Below, one piece after another: positions 15,999 through 25,457 of a stretch of DNA of 35,876 nt (position 1 is its first letter; each line of letters opens with the position of its first letter). The position numbers and the translations under genes were made by a program. The stretch is from JAFGTP01 sp964498725 (GTDB taxonomy: Bacteria > Fidelibacterota > UBA2242 > JAFGTP01): contig CAZCHS010000022.1 in assembly GCA_964498725.1 (NCBI GenBank), forward strand, positions 1-35,876. The letters run 5' to 3'. The notes below the pieces were generated by a model that worked only from the letters and a program-made list of their open reading frames with translations, did not search any database and had not been told where the DNA came from.

Positions 15999-17855
15999 TC
16001 ATTTACTTTCCTGCACTTTTTCCACAGAGATTTCTTTATAAAACTTTTTCATTACGTAAAAGGCTTTTTTCCTGTCACCGGTTTCACTGATGAGGCCTTT
16101 ACGATTCCAGTCCCCCTGAATGACTGGCAGCACCCGCTTGGGTGAATGAAAATCAGCCAGAATCCACGGGCAGGTGCCTCGCAATTGCGGAATTCGTTGC
16201 AACATTTCCAGACTTTCTTCGTAGAGATGTTCCTGGAACTCTTCAGTCCAGCGGGTATTCTTGTCCCCATGGTAACCCTGTAGAGCGCCGCCACCAAACT
16301 CCGAAATCACCACAGGCTTGTCCTGCTCAATCGCCCATTTGACGCGGCTACATTTTTCTGGTAATCCGTCGTACCAACCGACGTATTGGTTAAATGCCAG
16401 CACATCCACATATTCGGCAAAGGGATCAACAATCATTTTTACATCCACATCATCGTGTTTGCCATGGAGTTCCAGGGCCGCGCTGATCAGGCGGGTGTTG
16501 TCAATATTGAGCGCGAAACTGCGTAATTCTTTGAGAAATTTCATTCGGGGGTCACCCACCGGTGTTTCATTAGCCATAGACCAAATAATTACAGACGCAC
16601 GATTTTTGTCTCTTGACATCACTTCACGAAGTTGTTGTTTGGCAGCATTCAGCGTATAGGGATTATCAAATTCTATGGTCCAGTACACCGGATTCTCCTC
16701 CCAGACCATGATGCCCATTTCATCAGCCAGCCGCACCATATTTTCATTGTGTGGGTAGTGCGCCAGGCGAACGAAATTGCAGCCCAGTTCCTTTGCCCAG
16801 CCCAATAGCATTCTGGCGTCTTCTATGCCATAAGCACGGCCGCCACGAATGGGATTTTCCTCATGGATGCAAATTCCTTTTAGAAAAACCGGTTCATTAT
16901 TGAGTAAAATCTCCCGGCCTTTGGTTTCAATGGTGCGAAAACCGATTTGATCACAGATATTATCCTCATCTGTCAATAAGTTGACTTTATAGAGTTTTGG
17001 ATTGTCAAAGGACCAGTGTGTTAAATCTTTTACTGACAAAGTGATCTCAGCACGACCCTTTTTATCCGTACGAAAGTTTTTTTCGATCTGTAGTTCGGGA
17101 ATTGATAAGGTGATCTTTTCTTTAGATATATCTTTGCCATCCAGTTGAACAAATCCCTTTATCTCACGGGTTGATCTCTTGCCTAATTGTACTTTGTAAT
17201 CCTGGATAAAAGTTGCTGGCACTTCAATAATTTTCACATCACGGGTAAGACCACCAAAATTCCACCAGTCAGTGTTCACGGTGGGAACTTCTTCCTTTTT
17301 GCGTTTATTATCGACTTTGACAACGACAAAATTATCTTTCTCTTTCACAATATCGGTGATCTCAAAATTAAATGGCGTGAACCCACCTTTATGGGTTCCT
17401 AATTTTTGCGCATTGAGGTAAACTTCCGCTTTGTAATTGGCTGCCCCAAAATAGATGAATAACCGGTTGTTTTTATCTTTTTTTTCATAATTAAAAGATT
17501 TTTTATACCAAACGGTGCCTTCATAATAATAGAGTTTTTCCTTTTGGTAATTCCAGTCGCCGGGAACATTGATTACATCGGATTGATCGAAATTGTATTC
17601 CACCCGGTCGGTTTTTAGCTTTGCCTTTTGGTTGACAAAAAAGCCGCCGCTTTGGGCCGGGTTGTCACTTTGGTCATAGGGTTGATAGCGATAATCATAA
17701 TACCCGGTTTCGTAGGGATCCACAATATAGCGCCATTTACCGTTCAGGGTAAAGGACTCCCGGTTATAGACATTTTGTATGATATCATTCGAAAATGATA
17801 AAGTTACTTGTAAAAAAATAATTAAAAACACAATAAAACTTTTATTTCGAAACAT
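15999..17855 (-). CDS. GH2 beta-glucuronidase/beta-galactosidase-like enzyme, exported
   Basis: A 618-residue glycoside hydrolase family 2 enzyme of the compact beta-glucuronidase/beta-galactosidase type. Residues 1-22 are a signal peptide (FIVFLIIFLQVTLSFS). A jelly roll spans about 30-210, an immunoglobulin-like domain 215-310 and the catalytic barrel 312-610. The signature FVRLAHYPHNENMVRLADEM begins near 361. The acid/base is E430 in WSMANETP and the nucleophile E519 in VISEFGGGALQG. A very strong AGGAGGAAGAA site precedes the ATG. Substrate is uncertain: glucuronide, galactoside or another beta-linked sugar. Its position 140 bases after the GH116-like gene suggests a common transcript acting on side chains or oligosaccharides. 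Confidence 0.9.
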   Translation of the reverse strand: MFRNKSFIVFLIIFLQVTLSFSNDIIQNVYNRESFTLNGKWRYIVDPYETGYYDYRYQPYDQSDNPAQSGGFFVNQKAKLKTDRVEYNFDQSDVINVPGDWNYQKEKLYYYEGTVWYKKSFNYEKKDKNNRLFIYFGAANYKAEVYLNAQKLGTHKGGFTPFNFEITDIVKEKDNFVVVKVDNKRKKEEVPTVNTDWWNFGGLTRDVKIIEVPATFIQDYKVQLGKRSTREIKGFVQLDGKDISKEKITLSIPELQIEKNFRTDKKGRAEITLSVKDLTHWSFDNPKLYKVNLLTDEDNICDQIGFRTIETKGREILLNNEPVFLKGICIHEENPIRGGRAYGIEDARMLLGWAKELGCNFVRLAHYPHNENMVRLADEMGIMVWEENPVYWTIEFDNPYTLNAAKQQLREVMSRDKNRASVIIWSMANETPVGDPRMKFLKELRSFALNIDNTRLISAALELHGKHDDVDVKMIVDPFAEYVDVLAFNQYVGWYDGLPEKCSRVKWAIEQDKPVVISEFGGGALQGYHGDKNTRWTEEFQEHLYEESLEMLQRIPQLRGTCPWILADFHSPKRVLPVIQGDWNRKGLISETGDRKKAFYVMKKFYKEISVEKVQESK

Positions 17856-17987
17856 TTCTTCCTCCTGTTTTTATATGCACACGACTCTAAAATTGTTGAG
17901 AAGTCCTACCAAACATCTTTTTTTTCAGCCGCTTACAATTTTTAAAACCATTTCAATTTTAGTATGCAACAGCTATGGCATCAACCA

Positions 17988-18014
17988 TTGCGAAGGCCTA
18001 TTGGCCATTCGCAA
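17988..18014 (-). terminator. Hairpin overlapping the GH116-like gene stop codon
   Basis: TTGCGAA-GGCC, loop TATT, then GGCC-A-TTCGCAA form an 11-bp stem with one bulge. The stop codon of the GH116-like gene lies partly in the loop, so the last residues (LANGQ) are encoded by the stem. No T tract follows, so termination strength is uncertain. Confidence 0.5.
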
Positions 18015-20643
18015 GGTCTTGGTTTAGGATCAGGCTTTGTCCTGCCTTGATTTCTAATGTTTTTTTAAACTTAACAACAGTTTTGTCATTTTGTTTACTT
18101 GTATTAAAATTAACTTTTTTATCATTAATTGTTACTGATGATAATTGGCCCAAATCTTTTGCCTCAAGTGTTAATGAATGAACCCTCATTTCACCGGATC
18201 GAACATTGATTTTGATAGCATCTATTCCTTTTTGATAAAAGGCCGTACCATTATTAAAGGCGAAAAAGAGTTCATAAGTAGGAGCCGGAAAACAGGGCGA
18301 AAATTGATAATGATCATTATTAATTGCCAGCCCCAGTACACCATTAATAACCCCCCAGGCCGACATGGGCCGGAAATAGTGCCCACCGAATTCCTGATGG
18401 TCGAAATAAAGCCCGTTCTCACGATAGCGCTCTTCCACACTTTGTATCACATCCAGGGCCTCATAATACATATCCTCATACATCAGGAAAGAAGCAAACC
18501 CCAACTCCACACCGGTCCAGCAGGTATTGGCCTGGTCCACCCATAATTCTGTTTCATGGATCGGGTATAGGTCCGGATATTCCGGCCAGGTACAATTTCG
18601 CAGACCGAAATCTTCTTTAAAGGAATATTTCATTACATTTTTCAGGGAAGCGTGAACTTTTTCCGGGTCCAAAATATAGCCTAAACCACTCTGGTGGGCC
18701 ATCCACTGACCGATGATCTGATCGGTCAAACATGCCTCATCAATTCCCTTGCCGTCATCAGCATCATTGTAAAGCCGGTAATACTCACCATTCCAGAGTT
18801 TTTCTTCCACCTTCTGATGGGTAATATCATAAACTTTTTTCGCTTTTTCGACGGTTTCCTCATCCTTCATGATCTCAGCCGCTTTTTCCAGTCCGGCCAC
18901 AGCACAGAGCCACTGCGTATGAATATAGGAAGCCACACCATACATGGGAAAATTATCGTAACTGCACATGATACCTTCCATGTCCGGCAGCAAATCACCA
19001 TCTTCATCCCGGTGATCCAATACATAATAAAAGGCCTCTTTCAGGGATGGATATATTTCTTTGAGATATTGTTTATCACCGGTCCAGAAATAATCCCGCA
19101 TTACCTGCTGAAGGTAATTTCCCGGCAGGTCAATGCGATGATACACACCCCAGGTACCGCTTTGCAGGTAATTCAGGTCGTAGCCCAGACCGTGCCCGAT
19201 TTCACCCTTGTCCGTCTGAACTTTTTTGTGCTGGCGCATAGTGGACTGCTGCAGTTCGGGAAACAATGACACGATCATGGTGGAACCATAGAGTGATACA
19301 TCCATGGTTCCGTTGGGCCCCCAACTTTTATTGGGGGACATGCCTTCACGAATCGCGAACTCTTTGGCCTTGGTTAAAGTGGAGCTGCTGATGAAAGTGT
19401 TCAGATTGGAGTTTACCTGGTCCAGAACAAATTTTGGCAGGTCACTGCGATAATAATCAGTGAAAAACTGATTGGTACGCTGAAACAGGTCAACACGGTT
19501 TTCTATCATATATTCAGCAACTTCAGCAGCATCTTTGAAGAAATTGTTATAATAATTTCCAATATTTGTTGTTTTGGTCTGCTTCACCCAGTAATCATCA
19601 TCTTTCAGCCATTCAATAGGTTCCATGCCTTCCTGAATATTGTGTGATCCGTAGGCATTGGGAAAATTCCAGGTCATGAGAAAAGAATGCTCAAAGGCTT
19701 CGTCCTTGTCCAAATTTCTGGTGATTCCGATGGAACTGAAATGACGCTGATCTTTGGTGAATTTTTTAGCAATCCGACCTGTCTTTTTACCGGTTTTTTC
19801 ATCTGTCATATTCCGGCCTTCTGTATCATCAATATTGGGAAAGCTATTTTCAACAACCAGGCGTTCATAGTAGGGGTGTTTGTGTTCCCACCCCAAATAA
19901 TAAGTAGATTCCTCGGACAGAGAAGCCATGCCCATATTGCCGTAACTGGGATAACCTTCATCCATTCCGCCGGCACCCAGGTCAAAATATTTATAGTCGT
20001 TTCCTTCCACTAGCTTTGATGTGAAATATTTATCCGTAGTATCATACCCCACCAGATTGCGCAGAGAGGAAATTAGAAAGACATTAATCTTTTTGGTAGA
20101 AGTGTTACGAACTTTGAAGTCAAAATAGACACCGGGTAGAGAGGAATTTTTTACATCATGGGGGATAAAGGGGCTGTAGACGCGTAAATCAATCTCCAAT
20201 GGCATGTCGGAATCGGAAAAAGTCAGCCGTGTGTAGGGAAATTCCGCCGCATACTCGATCTGTTCAATCCGTTCCAGCCAGGGATAATAATAAGCAATAC
20301 CGGTTTGTCCGGCCTCATTATAGCCGGAATTCAATTGCAGGAGTTTCATTTTAGGGTCTTCCCCTTCCACCTGGTAGCGGACAATAAAAAATAACAGAGA
20401 TTTGTCTTCATTGGACCGTGGGAGTGTCGGTATTTCAAAAATTGGCCCTGTTTTTAAGGGATAATTGTTGAAAATGCTCCAATTGTAAAATTGGCCGTCT
20501 TTACGTAATTCGATGGCGCCGGTGCCGATGCCGCCGTGGGCAATGCCGCTGCGGGGTGAGTAGCTGGATTTATAGACCTCACTTGCAGGCAGCAGACTTG
20601 CAATTAGTAAAATAATTGCGATTAATGATAATAATTTTTTCAT
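17998..20643 (-). CDS. GH116-like (GBA2 family) exported protein
   Basis: An 881-residue protein with a signal peptide (1-20). Residues 30-340 resemble the GBA2 N-terminal beta domain, opening with GIAHGGIGTGAIELRKDGQF. An (alpha/alpha)6 barrel fills the remainder. Characterised GH116 enzymes are retaining beta-glucosidases/xylosidases with a Glu nucleophile and an Asp acid/base. The expected acid/base is present as D563 in MCSYDNFPMYGVASY. Near the expected nucleophile the sequence reads KSWGPNGTMDVSLYGS (439-454), and I do not see the glutamate normally about six residues before the T-x-D-V motif. It may be a divergent subfamily with another nucleophile. GAGGG precedes the ATG. Catalytic competence is therefore open. 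Confidence 0.75.
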   Translation of the reverse strand: MKKLLSLIAIILLIASLLPASEVYKSSYSPRSGIAHGGIGTGAIELRKDGQFYNWSIFNNYPLKTGPIFEIPTLPRSNEDKSLLFFIVRYQVEGEDPKMKLLQLNSGYNEAGQTGIAYYYPWLERIEQIEYAAEFPYTRLTFSDSDMPLEIDLRVYSPFIPHDVKNSSLPGVYFDFKVRNTSTKKINVFLISSLRNLVGYDTTDKYFTSKLVEGNDYKYFDLGAGGMDEGYPSYGNMGMASLSEESTYYLGWEHKHPYYERLVVENSFPNIDDTEGRNMTDEKTGKKTGRIAKKFTKDQRHFSSIGITRNLDKDEAFEHSFLMTWNFPNAYGSHNIQEGMEPIEWLKDDDYWVKQTKTTNIGNYYNNFFKDAAEVAEYMIENRVDLFQRTNQFFTDYYRSDLPKFVLDQVNSNLNTFISSSTLTKAKEFAIREGMSPNKSWGPNGTMDVSLYGSTMIVSLFPELQQSTMRQHKKVQTDKGEIGHGLGYDLNYLQSGTWGVYHRIDLPGNYLQQVMRDYFWTGDKQYLKEIYPSLKEAFYYVLDHRDEDGDLLPDMEGIMCSYDNFPMYGVASYIHTQWLCAVAGLEKAAEIMKDEETVEKAKKVYDITHQKVEEKLWNGEYYRLYNDADDGKGIDEACLTDQIIGQWMAHQSGLGYILDPEKVHASLKNVMKYSFKEDFGLRNCTWPEYPDLYPIHETELWVDQANTCWTGVELGFASFLMYEDMYYEALDVIQSVEERYRENGLYFDHQEFGGHYFRPMSAWGVINGVLGLAINNDHYQFSPCFPAPTYELFFAFNNGTAFYQKGIDAIKINVRSGEMRVHSLTLEAKDLGQLSSVTINDKKVNFNTSKQNDKTVVKFKKTLEIKAGQSLILNQDLANGQ

Positions 20644-20753
20644 GGGTTCCCTCTTATATTTTGATTCTGTTTCCCTTTCAAGGGTATTTTCAACTTTTCA
20701 ACTCATCCAAATGGCAATCCTTTAAATTAAGGACACAATCTGCGTCTGGGAAT

Positions 20754-20824
20754 TAGGCTGAAGCCTACTGAGCATTCGATTTTGCTGTTTTATTCACCAC
20801 AATAAATTGTGGTGCTATTCTGAA
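20754..20824. repeat. REP-like hairpin pair
   Basis: TAGGC-TGAA-GCCTA (20754-20767) and CACCACAA-TAAA-TTGTGGTG (20795-20814), the latter followed by CTATTCTGAA. Stem lengths, loops and tail match the elements at 10674-10848. They fill the gap between the GH97 and GH116-like genes. Confidence 0.65.
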
Positions 20825-20866
20825 AATTATCCGTGATATTCTGTCAATCCGTGTCCCCAAAAAAAC

Positions 20867-22801
20867 CTACTTCCGCACCACTTTCAATTCCATTACAAAC
20901 CCGCCATAGCGCAGAACATCAACGGAAATTTTATCCTGTCGGGTTACTTTCTCCCGGTTTTTACTGAATTGATCATTTTTATCACCATCGGCAATAACGG
21001 TAGCATCATAATCCCCACTACCCAGAAAACCGAGATCAACAGTAAAACTTTTTCCCTTAAACTCACCATTTAAGCCACCGATGTACCAGTTGTCACCGGA
21101 TCTTCTGGCGATAATCACCTCCCGGCCGGGATAGCCGTCCAGCAATTTTGTATCATCCCACACTGCCGGAACTTTTTTTAAAAAACCTAGCACAAATTCC
21201 GGTTGCGCCCGGTAGGCTTCATAATGGTCAGCCATGTGTATAATTCCACTTTCGAAAACCACGGATTGCGCCAGTTCATGACCCATAGTTGTGTGATGAG
21301 GCAACACATTATGACTGAAAGTCACGGGTGTGTAATCCATCGGCCCAACTACATTTCTGGTGAACGGATAAACAGTATTGAACACCGGTGCTGAGGCTGG
21401 AAACTCTTTAGCGAACTTGTAACATTCCGCACCGCAGACCGACTCCATGGTGAGCAAATTGGGATAAGTGCGACGCCATCCACGCGGCAGGGTACAGCCG
21501 TGAAAATTGACCACCAGTTCATAGTCCGCCGCATCTTTTAGAATATCGGTGTATTGCCGCATAATTCCCTGTTTATCAGACTGAAAAAAGTCCACCTTGA
21601 TTCCTTTTATACCAATCTTATTCAGCCATTTAAATTCTTTTTTTCGTGCGACAGAATTGCTCATAATATCTCTCGGTTCTTCACCCACGGTATTGTGATC
21701 GCCGCCGGAATTGTACCAAACCAAAAGACCGACGTTTTTCGTCGCTGCGTACCTGGCCAGTTTTTCCAGGTTACCGCCTTCCATAGACTGCCAGTTGGCA
21801 TCCACAAGAGAGTATTCCCAATCCATTTCTGCAGAGAAATCAACAAAATTTTTCAGTGCCTGGTAATTTTTTGGACTTTCCGATACAGACCACCAACTCC
21901 AACTGGCGCGACCGGGTTTGATCCAATCAGTATCTTTGAGTTTATTTTCATCACTAAGGTGCGTGACAATATTAGATTCTACCACTTCTGACAATTTTTC
22001 CGAGATGATGATAATTCGCCAGGGAGACTGCCAGGGGCAATTGACCACTGGCAACTGAGGGTAAACGTTATAAGCTTCATCGGCTTCTGCATAACAAACA
22101 CGATATTCACCATCAGGACAATCAGGTTCCAGATGAACGGCTGTATAATCCCGGTAATCATCGCCACCGGCAGTGATCAATATCCATTTATCATCAGCAT
22201 TAAACAAAAGCGGGAATTCCCATCCATTCTGATGGGCCGGCGCTGTTGTGCCGATAGGAATTTCATTTTGGTAGCGGGTTTCATAGGCCGGCGTCCAGGG
22301 CGAAATTTTATCATAAGGGGACATCCAGGCTTTTCCTAAATCCGGTAGGTTAAAACTTGTTTCTTCGCCCCGAATCTCGTGGTCATGCTTACTTTTATCA
22401 TTGATCATATAGCGAAAGGAAACCCCATCATCAAACAGCCGAAACCGAATGACCAGTTCCTTTCCATCTTCATTTTCAAATACAAAGTCCGATTGATTGG
22501 AGACTGTTTCATGGGTTAATTTTTTCCCTGATAAAAGTTCATAGGAATCTTTAATGGTTTTTACCTTACCCTGAGAACTAAAGGTCATTTTGTCAATAAA
22601 ATTCCTGTCATCCAACCGCAAACCCAGCAGGGATTTTTCAATAGCAATTTCACCCCCTAATTTCACCTGGTAAAGGAGAGCGCCATTTTCCAGTATCATT
22701 TCTGCTTTGAGATTATTATTCGGGGATTTCACAGTTCCCACAGTTTCTCCATGTAAAACGATTACAAAAACGAAAAACAGTACTAATATCATACGTTTCA
22801 T
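20867..22801 (-). CDS. GH97 alpha-glycosidase, retaining (alpha-galactosidase-like) type
   Basis: A 644-residue glycoside hydrolase family 97 enzyme with a signal peptide (1-19). It has the usual N-terminal beta-supersandwich (about 22-290), a TIM barrel from 295 (GRASWSWWSVSES) and a C-terminal beta domain. GH97 contains inverting alpha-glucosidases using Glu and retaining alpha-galactosidases using Asp. Here the strand-end residue is D404 in IKVDFFQSDKQ, which fits the retaining group. E453 or E459 in TMESVCGAE is the likely acid/base. Alpha-galactosidase activity would suit a galactomannan substrate. It begins 6 bases after the DUF4380-like stop, so they share an operon; AAGGAA precedes the ATG at a longer than usual distance. 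Confidence 0.9.
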   Translation of the reverse strand: MKRMILVLFFVFVIVLHGETVGTVKSPNNNLKAEMILENGALLYQVKLGGEIAIEKSLLGLRLDDRNFIDKMTFSSQGKVKTIKDSYELLSGKKLTHETVSNQSDFVFENEDGKELVIRFRLFDDGVSFRYMINDKSKHDHEIRGEETSFNLPDLGKAWMSPYDKISPWTPAYETRYQNEIPIGTTAPAHQNGWEFPLLFNADDKWILITAGGDDYRDYTAVHLEPDCPDGEYRVCYAEADEAYNVYPQLPVVNCPWQSPWRIIIISEKLSEVVESNIVTHLSDENKLKDTDWIKPGRASWSWWSVSESPKNYQALKNFVDFSAEMDWEYSLVDANWQSMEGGNLEKLARYAATKNVGLLVWYNSGGDHNTVGEEPRDIMSNSVARKKEFKWLNKIGIKGIKVDFFQSDKQGIMRQYTDILKDAADYELVVNFHGCTLPRGWRRTYPNLLTMESVCGAECYKFAKEFPASAPVFNTVYPFTRNVVGPMDYTPVTFSHNVLPHHTTMGHELAQSVVFESGIIHMADHYEAYRAQPEFVLGFLKKVPAVWDDTKLLDGYPGREVIIARRSGDNWYIGGLNGEFKGKSFTVDLGFLGSGDYDATVIADGDKNDQFSKNREKVTRQDKISVDVLRYGGFVMELKVVRK

Positions 22802-22807
22802 TGTCTT

Positions 22808-23812
22808 TTATTCCTTTATGCTTTTATTAATAATATCAACAATTTCTTTACTTCTAAATTTCGGCAGGTTATCCAGAGTCCATTCGATATCAAACGACAG
22901 TGTTTCACCCTTTTGCAGCATTTTCAGATGAGAGAGCAGTTCCATTTCTACAAATTTTGTAGAGATAAAAACTTCCACCGGGCAGCCGTCGTCAGGATAG
23001 GTTTCTCCATCAATATAATGAAAAGATTGGGTAAATATTTTATCTTTCCAGACAGCAGACAAAAACCGTTTACTGTCCGTGCCGATCTTCAACGTATCGT
23101 CCCTGACATTATCAATGATCATCTTATTGTCGATCAATTCCATTGTCGGTTCAAATTCATCGAGAAAATACTTGATACCACCTTTAAATTTTGAATTTTT
23201 GTTGTAGTCCACCACAAACTTTTCCGGCGGCAGCACCTGGGACACATTCCAGATGGTGACCGGCACAACACTATTTTCACCTTCACAGATTACAGTTTGG
23301 GCGATTTTAAATTTCTTAGCATTGGGTTCTGTGGTAATTTCACGCACCAGCCGGGTGTGGGAATATGGGCTTACTTCACTGATTATTTTCACACCATTTT
23401 CCAGTAATTCATAGTCAAAATTTCCACCGTCAAAGGTTTCATCCGGCGGCCAGCCCCGCTTGATGGTTTTTGGAAAATCCTTCTGTTCCACTGTCCAGAC
23501 CTTGTCCCCGCCATAGTTGGCCCAGACAGATTTTTTCAGCATTTCTTCTGTATATTCAATATTTTTCCCGAGAAATTTTTCATTATTCCACATAAGATTA
23601 TCGCCACCGGAAAAGCCGAAAAACATGATTCGACTAATCGAAGGTACAATCACCATCCGCAGGTGATGATTATCAATTTCTATTGCTTCTTCCCAGCCTT
23701 TGTACTCCATTACTGAGATATCCACCTGGTTTTCTTTTTCCATATTATATCCCTGGTATGCAAAGAGTCCGATCAGGACTAAAATTAATACAACTATTTT
23801 TTTCCATCTCAT
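22808..23812 (-). CDS. DUF4380-like exported protein of unknown function
   Basis: A 334-residue protein with an N-terminal hydrophobic segment (IVVLILVLIGLFAYQG, 6-21), so it is exported or membrane-anchored. The remainder is beta-rich. Its opening IDNHHLRMVIVPSISRIMFFGFSGGDNLMW resembles DUF4380 proteins, which look like galactose-mutarotase-type beta-sandwiches; I recognise this from the pattern only. No catalytic assignment is possible. It lies between a sulfatase and GH97 with gaps of 28 and 6 bases, so it belongs to that operon and may bind or epimerise a released sugar. AGGAAGG lies 8 bases upstream of the ATG. Confidence 0.6.
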   Translation of the reverse strand: MRWKKIVVLILVLIGLFAYQGYNMEKENQVDISVMEYKGWEEAIEIDNHHLRMVIVPSISRIMFFGFSGGDNLMWNNEKFLGKNIEYTEEMLKKSVWANYGGDKVWTVEQKDFPKTIKRGWPPDETFDGGNFDYELLENGVKIISEVSPYSHTRLVREITTEPNAKKFKIAQTVICEGENSVVPVTIWNVSQVLPPEKFVVDYNKNSKFKGGIKYFLDEFEPTMELIDNKMIIDNVRDDTLKIGTDSKRFLSAVWKDKIFTQSFHYIDGETYPDDGCPVEVFISTKFVEMELLSHLKMLQKGETLSFDIEWTLDNLPKFRSKEIVDIINKSIKE

Positions 23813-23840
23813 GTTGCAACCTTCCTCAATTGCTCAATTA

Positions 23841-25457
23841 TTAGACGCGCCACTTTTTTATGTCACTTTGTTGGTAACCAATTCGTATCGCCGTAGCTGT
23901 GATCTCATCATTTTTATCTATATTGAATGGTTTTGTGTAAAGAAACCAGTGATTTTTATGATATCCTTTACCATTGATTTGGTAAGCAATGGATGCTCCT
24001 TCTGTCGGGGAATCCAGTTTCACCTTACCCTTCAAAAGAGACATTTGCGGCGCCTTTGTCACCGGCTGTTCCAAATCCGGCCAAAAGGATTTTACCATTT
24101 CCGATTCACTCATAAAGCCGGTATCACCGATACGGTCCAGCCAGTTTTGCAATTCCTGTCGCAACCGCAATAATTCTTCCTTGTATCGTGGGTCCGCTGC
24201 CAGGTTATTTAATTCATAAGGATCCTTGTTAATGTCATAGAGTTCCTCTTCGGCCTTAGTGTCCCGAAACCAATACATCTGGTCTGTATTCAGTTTGCCA
24301 TCCTGCCGGTATTCCAGCAAGTCCTGCATGGTACCCAACTGTTTTCTGAATTTAATATCCAGGTAAGCCGGCAGATCAGGACGGAAATTTTTGATATACT
24401 TAAAATTTTTATCTCTTACGGCCCGGCGCATATCATATTGTCCATCCATACGGTCACGGGCGCCATAAATATATTGTCGCGGATCGGCTTTATATTTTCC
24501 GAGAAAAGCTTGCCCGTGCATATATTCCGGCGGTTTGATATTCGCCAGTGATAATATCGTGGCGGGAATATCCACAAAACTGATCATATCATCCACCACT
24601 TTGCCGGCCATTTTTCCATCAGGAAATCGCACCAGCATTGGGACGTGCAGGCCGGTGTCACAGAGTTCCCGTTTTCCCCGTGGTAAAGGTCCGCCATGAT
24701 CGGAATAAAAGACAACAATAGTGTTATCCCATAAGCCATCCTGCTTCAATTGGTCAATCAATTCTCCCACTTCCCGGTCCATTACCGTAATATTGCTGTA
24801 GACCCTGGCAATATCACGACGAACTTTATAAGTATCCGGATAATAGGGTGGTACAGTGACATCCTCAGGTTTAACAACCACCGGATCATTGGCCCGGTCC
24901 CAGACCTGGGATTCATGAGTGGTCATGTGATTGAATATGGAGAAAAAGGGCATATCATCGGGACGGTTACGCCAGTGAGCGGCATTGCTGCATTCGTCCC
25001 AGGCGGTGATGGGATTTTTGAACTGGTAATCGGTTTTTACATTATTGGTACAATAATAGCCATCGCTTCGCAGAAATTCCGAAAAGCATTTAACACCGGC
25101 CGGGGGCATGGCTTCATATTTTGGAATGCCTTCCGGGACATGGCTGCTAACGCGCATATGATTGGCGCCAAAACTATTGTGAAACAGGCCGGTGATCAGC
25201 GACGCTCTTGCCGGCGCGCAAACCCCTGCATTGGCAAAGACATTGGTAAACCTGACCCCGTCACTAGCTAGTTGATCAAGATTGGGTGTGTACGCGGTTT
25301 TGTCGCCATAGCATCCCAGATAAGGACTGATATCTTCTGTGGTGAGACAGAGAATGTTGGGTTTGTCACTTTGATTGGCTACTTTAATAAAGCGTGGAAG
25401 AACCATTGCGCCAAGAGCTGTGGTACCGGTTCGTTTCAAAAATTGTCGTCTGTTCAT
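23841..25457 (-). CDS. Type I sulfatase, sulfamidase-like, with Tat-type signal
   Basis: A family S1 sulfatase removing sulfate esters or N-sulfate from glycans. I start it at 25457 (MNRRQFLKRTGTTALGA) because GGAGGT lies 5 bases upstream and a twin-arginine-like signal follows at once; this gives 538 residues. The formylglycine motif is CAPARASLITG with C80, to be oxidised by a maturase. Metal ligands are expected at E41/D42 and in FYSDHGG. The fold resembles heparan N-sulfatase-type members (S1_8), though specificity is not provable. The last 65 residues (SPTEGASIAYQ...WFLYTKPF) resemble a chitobiase C-terminal beta domain. The ATG overlaps the upstream lipoprotein stop as ATGA, so translation is coupled. 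Confidence 0.9.
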   Translation of the reverse strand: MNRRQFLKRTGTTALGAMVLPRFIKVANQSDKPNILCLTTEDISPYLGCYGDKTAYTPNLDQLASDGVRFTNVFANAGVCAPARASLITGLFHNSFGANHMRVSSHVPEGIPKYEAMPPAGVKCFSEFLRSDGYYCTNNVKTDYQFKNPITAWDECSNAAHWRNRPDDMPFFSIFNHMTTHESQVWDRANDPVVVKPEDVTVPPYYPDTYKVRRDIARVYSNITVMDREVGELIDQLKQDGLWDNTIVVFYSDHGGPLPRGKRELCDTGLHVPMLVRFPDGKMAGKVVDDMISFVDIPATILSLANIKPPEYMHGQAFLGKYKADPRQYIYGARDRMDGQYDMRRAVRDKNFKYIKNFRPDLPAYLDIKFRKQLGTMQDLLEYRQDGKLNTDQMYWFRDTKAEEELYDINKDPYELNNLAADPRYKEELLRLRQELQNWLDRIGDTGFMSESEMVKSFWPDLEQPVTKAPQMSLLKGKVKLDSPTEGASIAYQINGKGYHKNHWFLYTKPFNIDKNDEITATAIRIGYQQSDIKKWRV

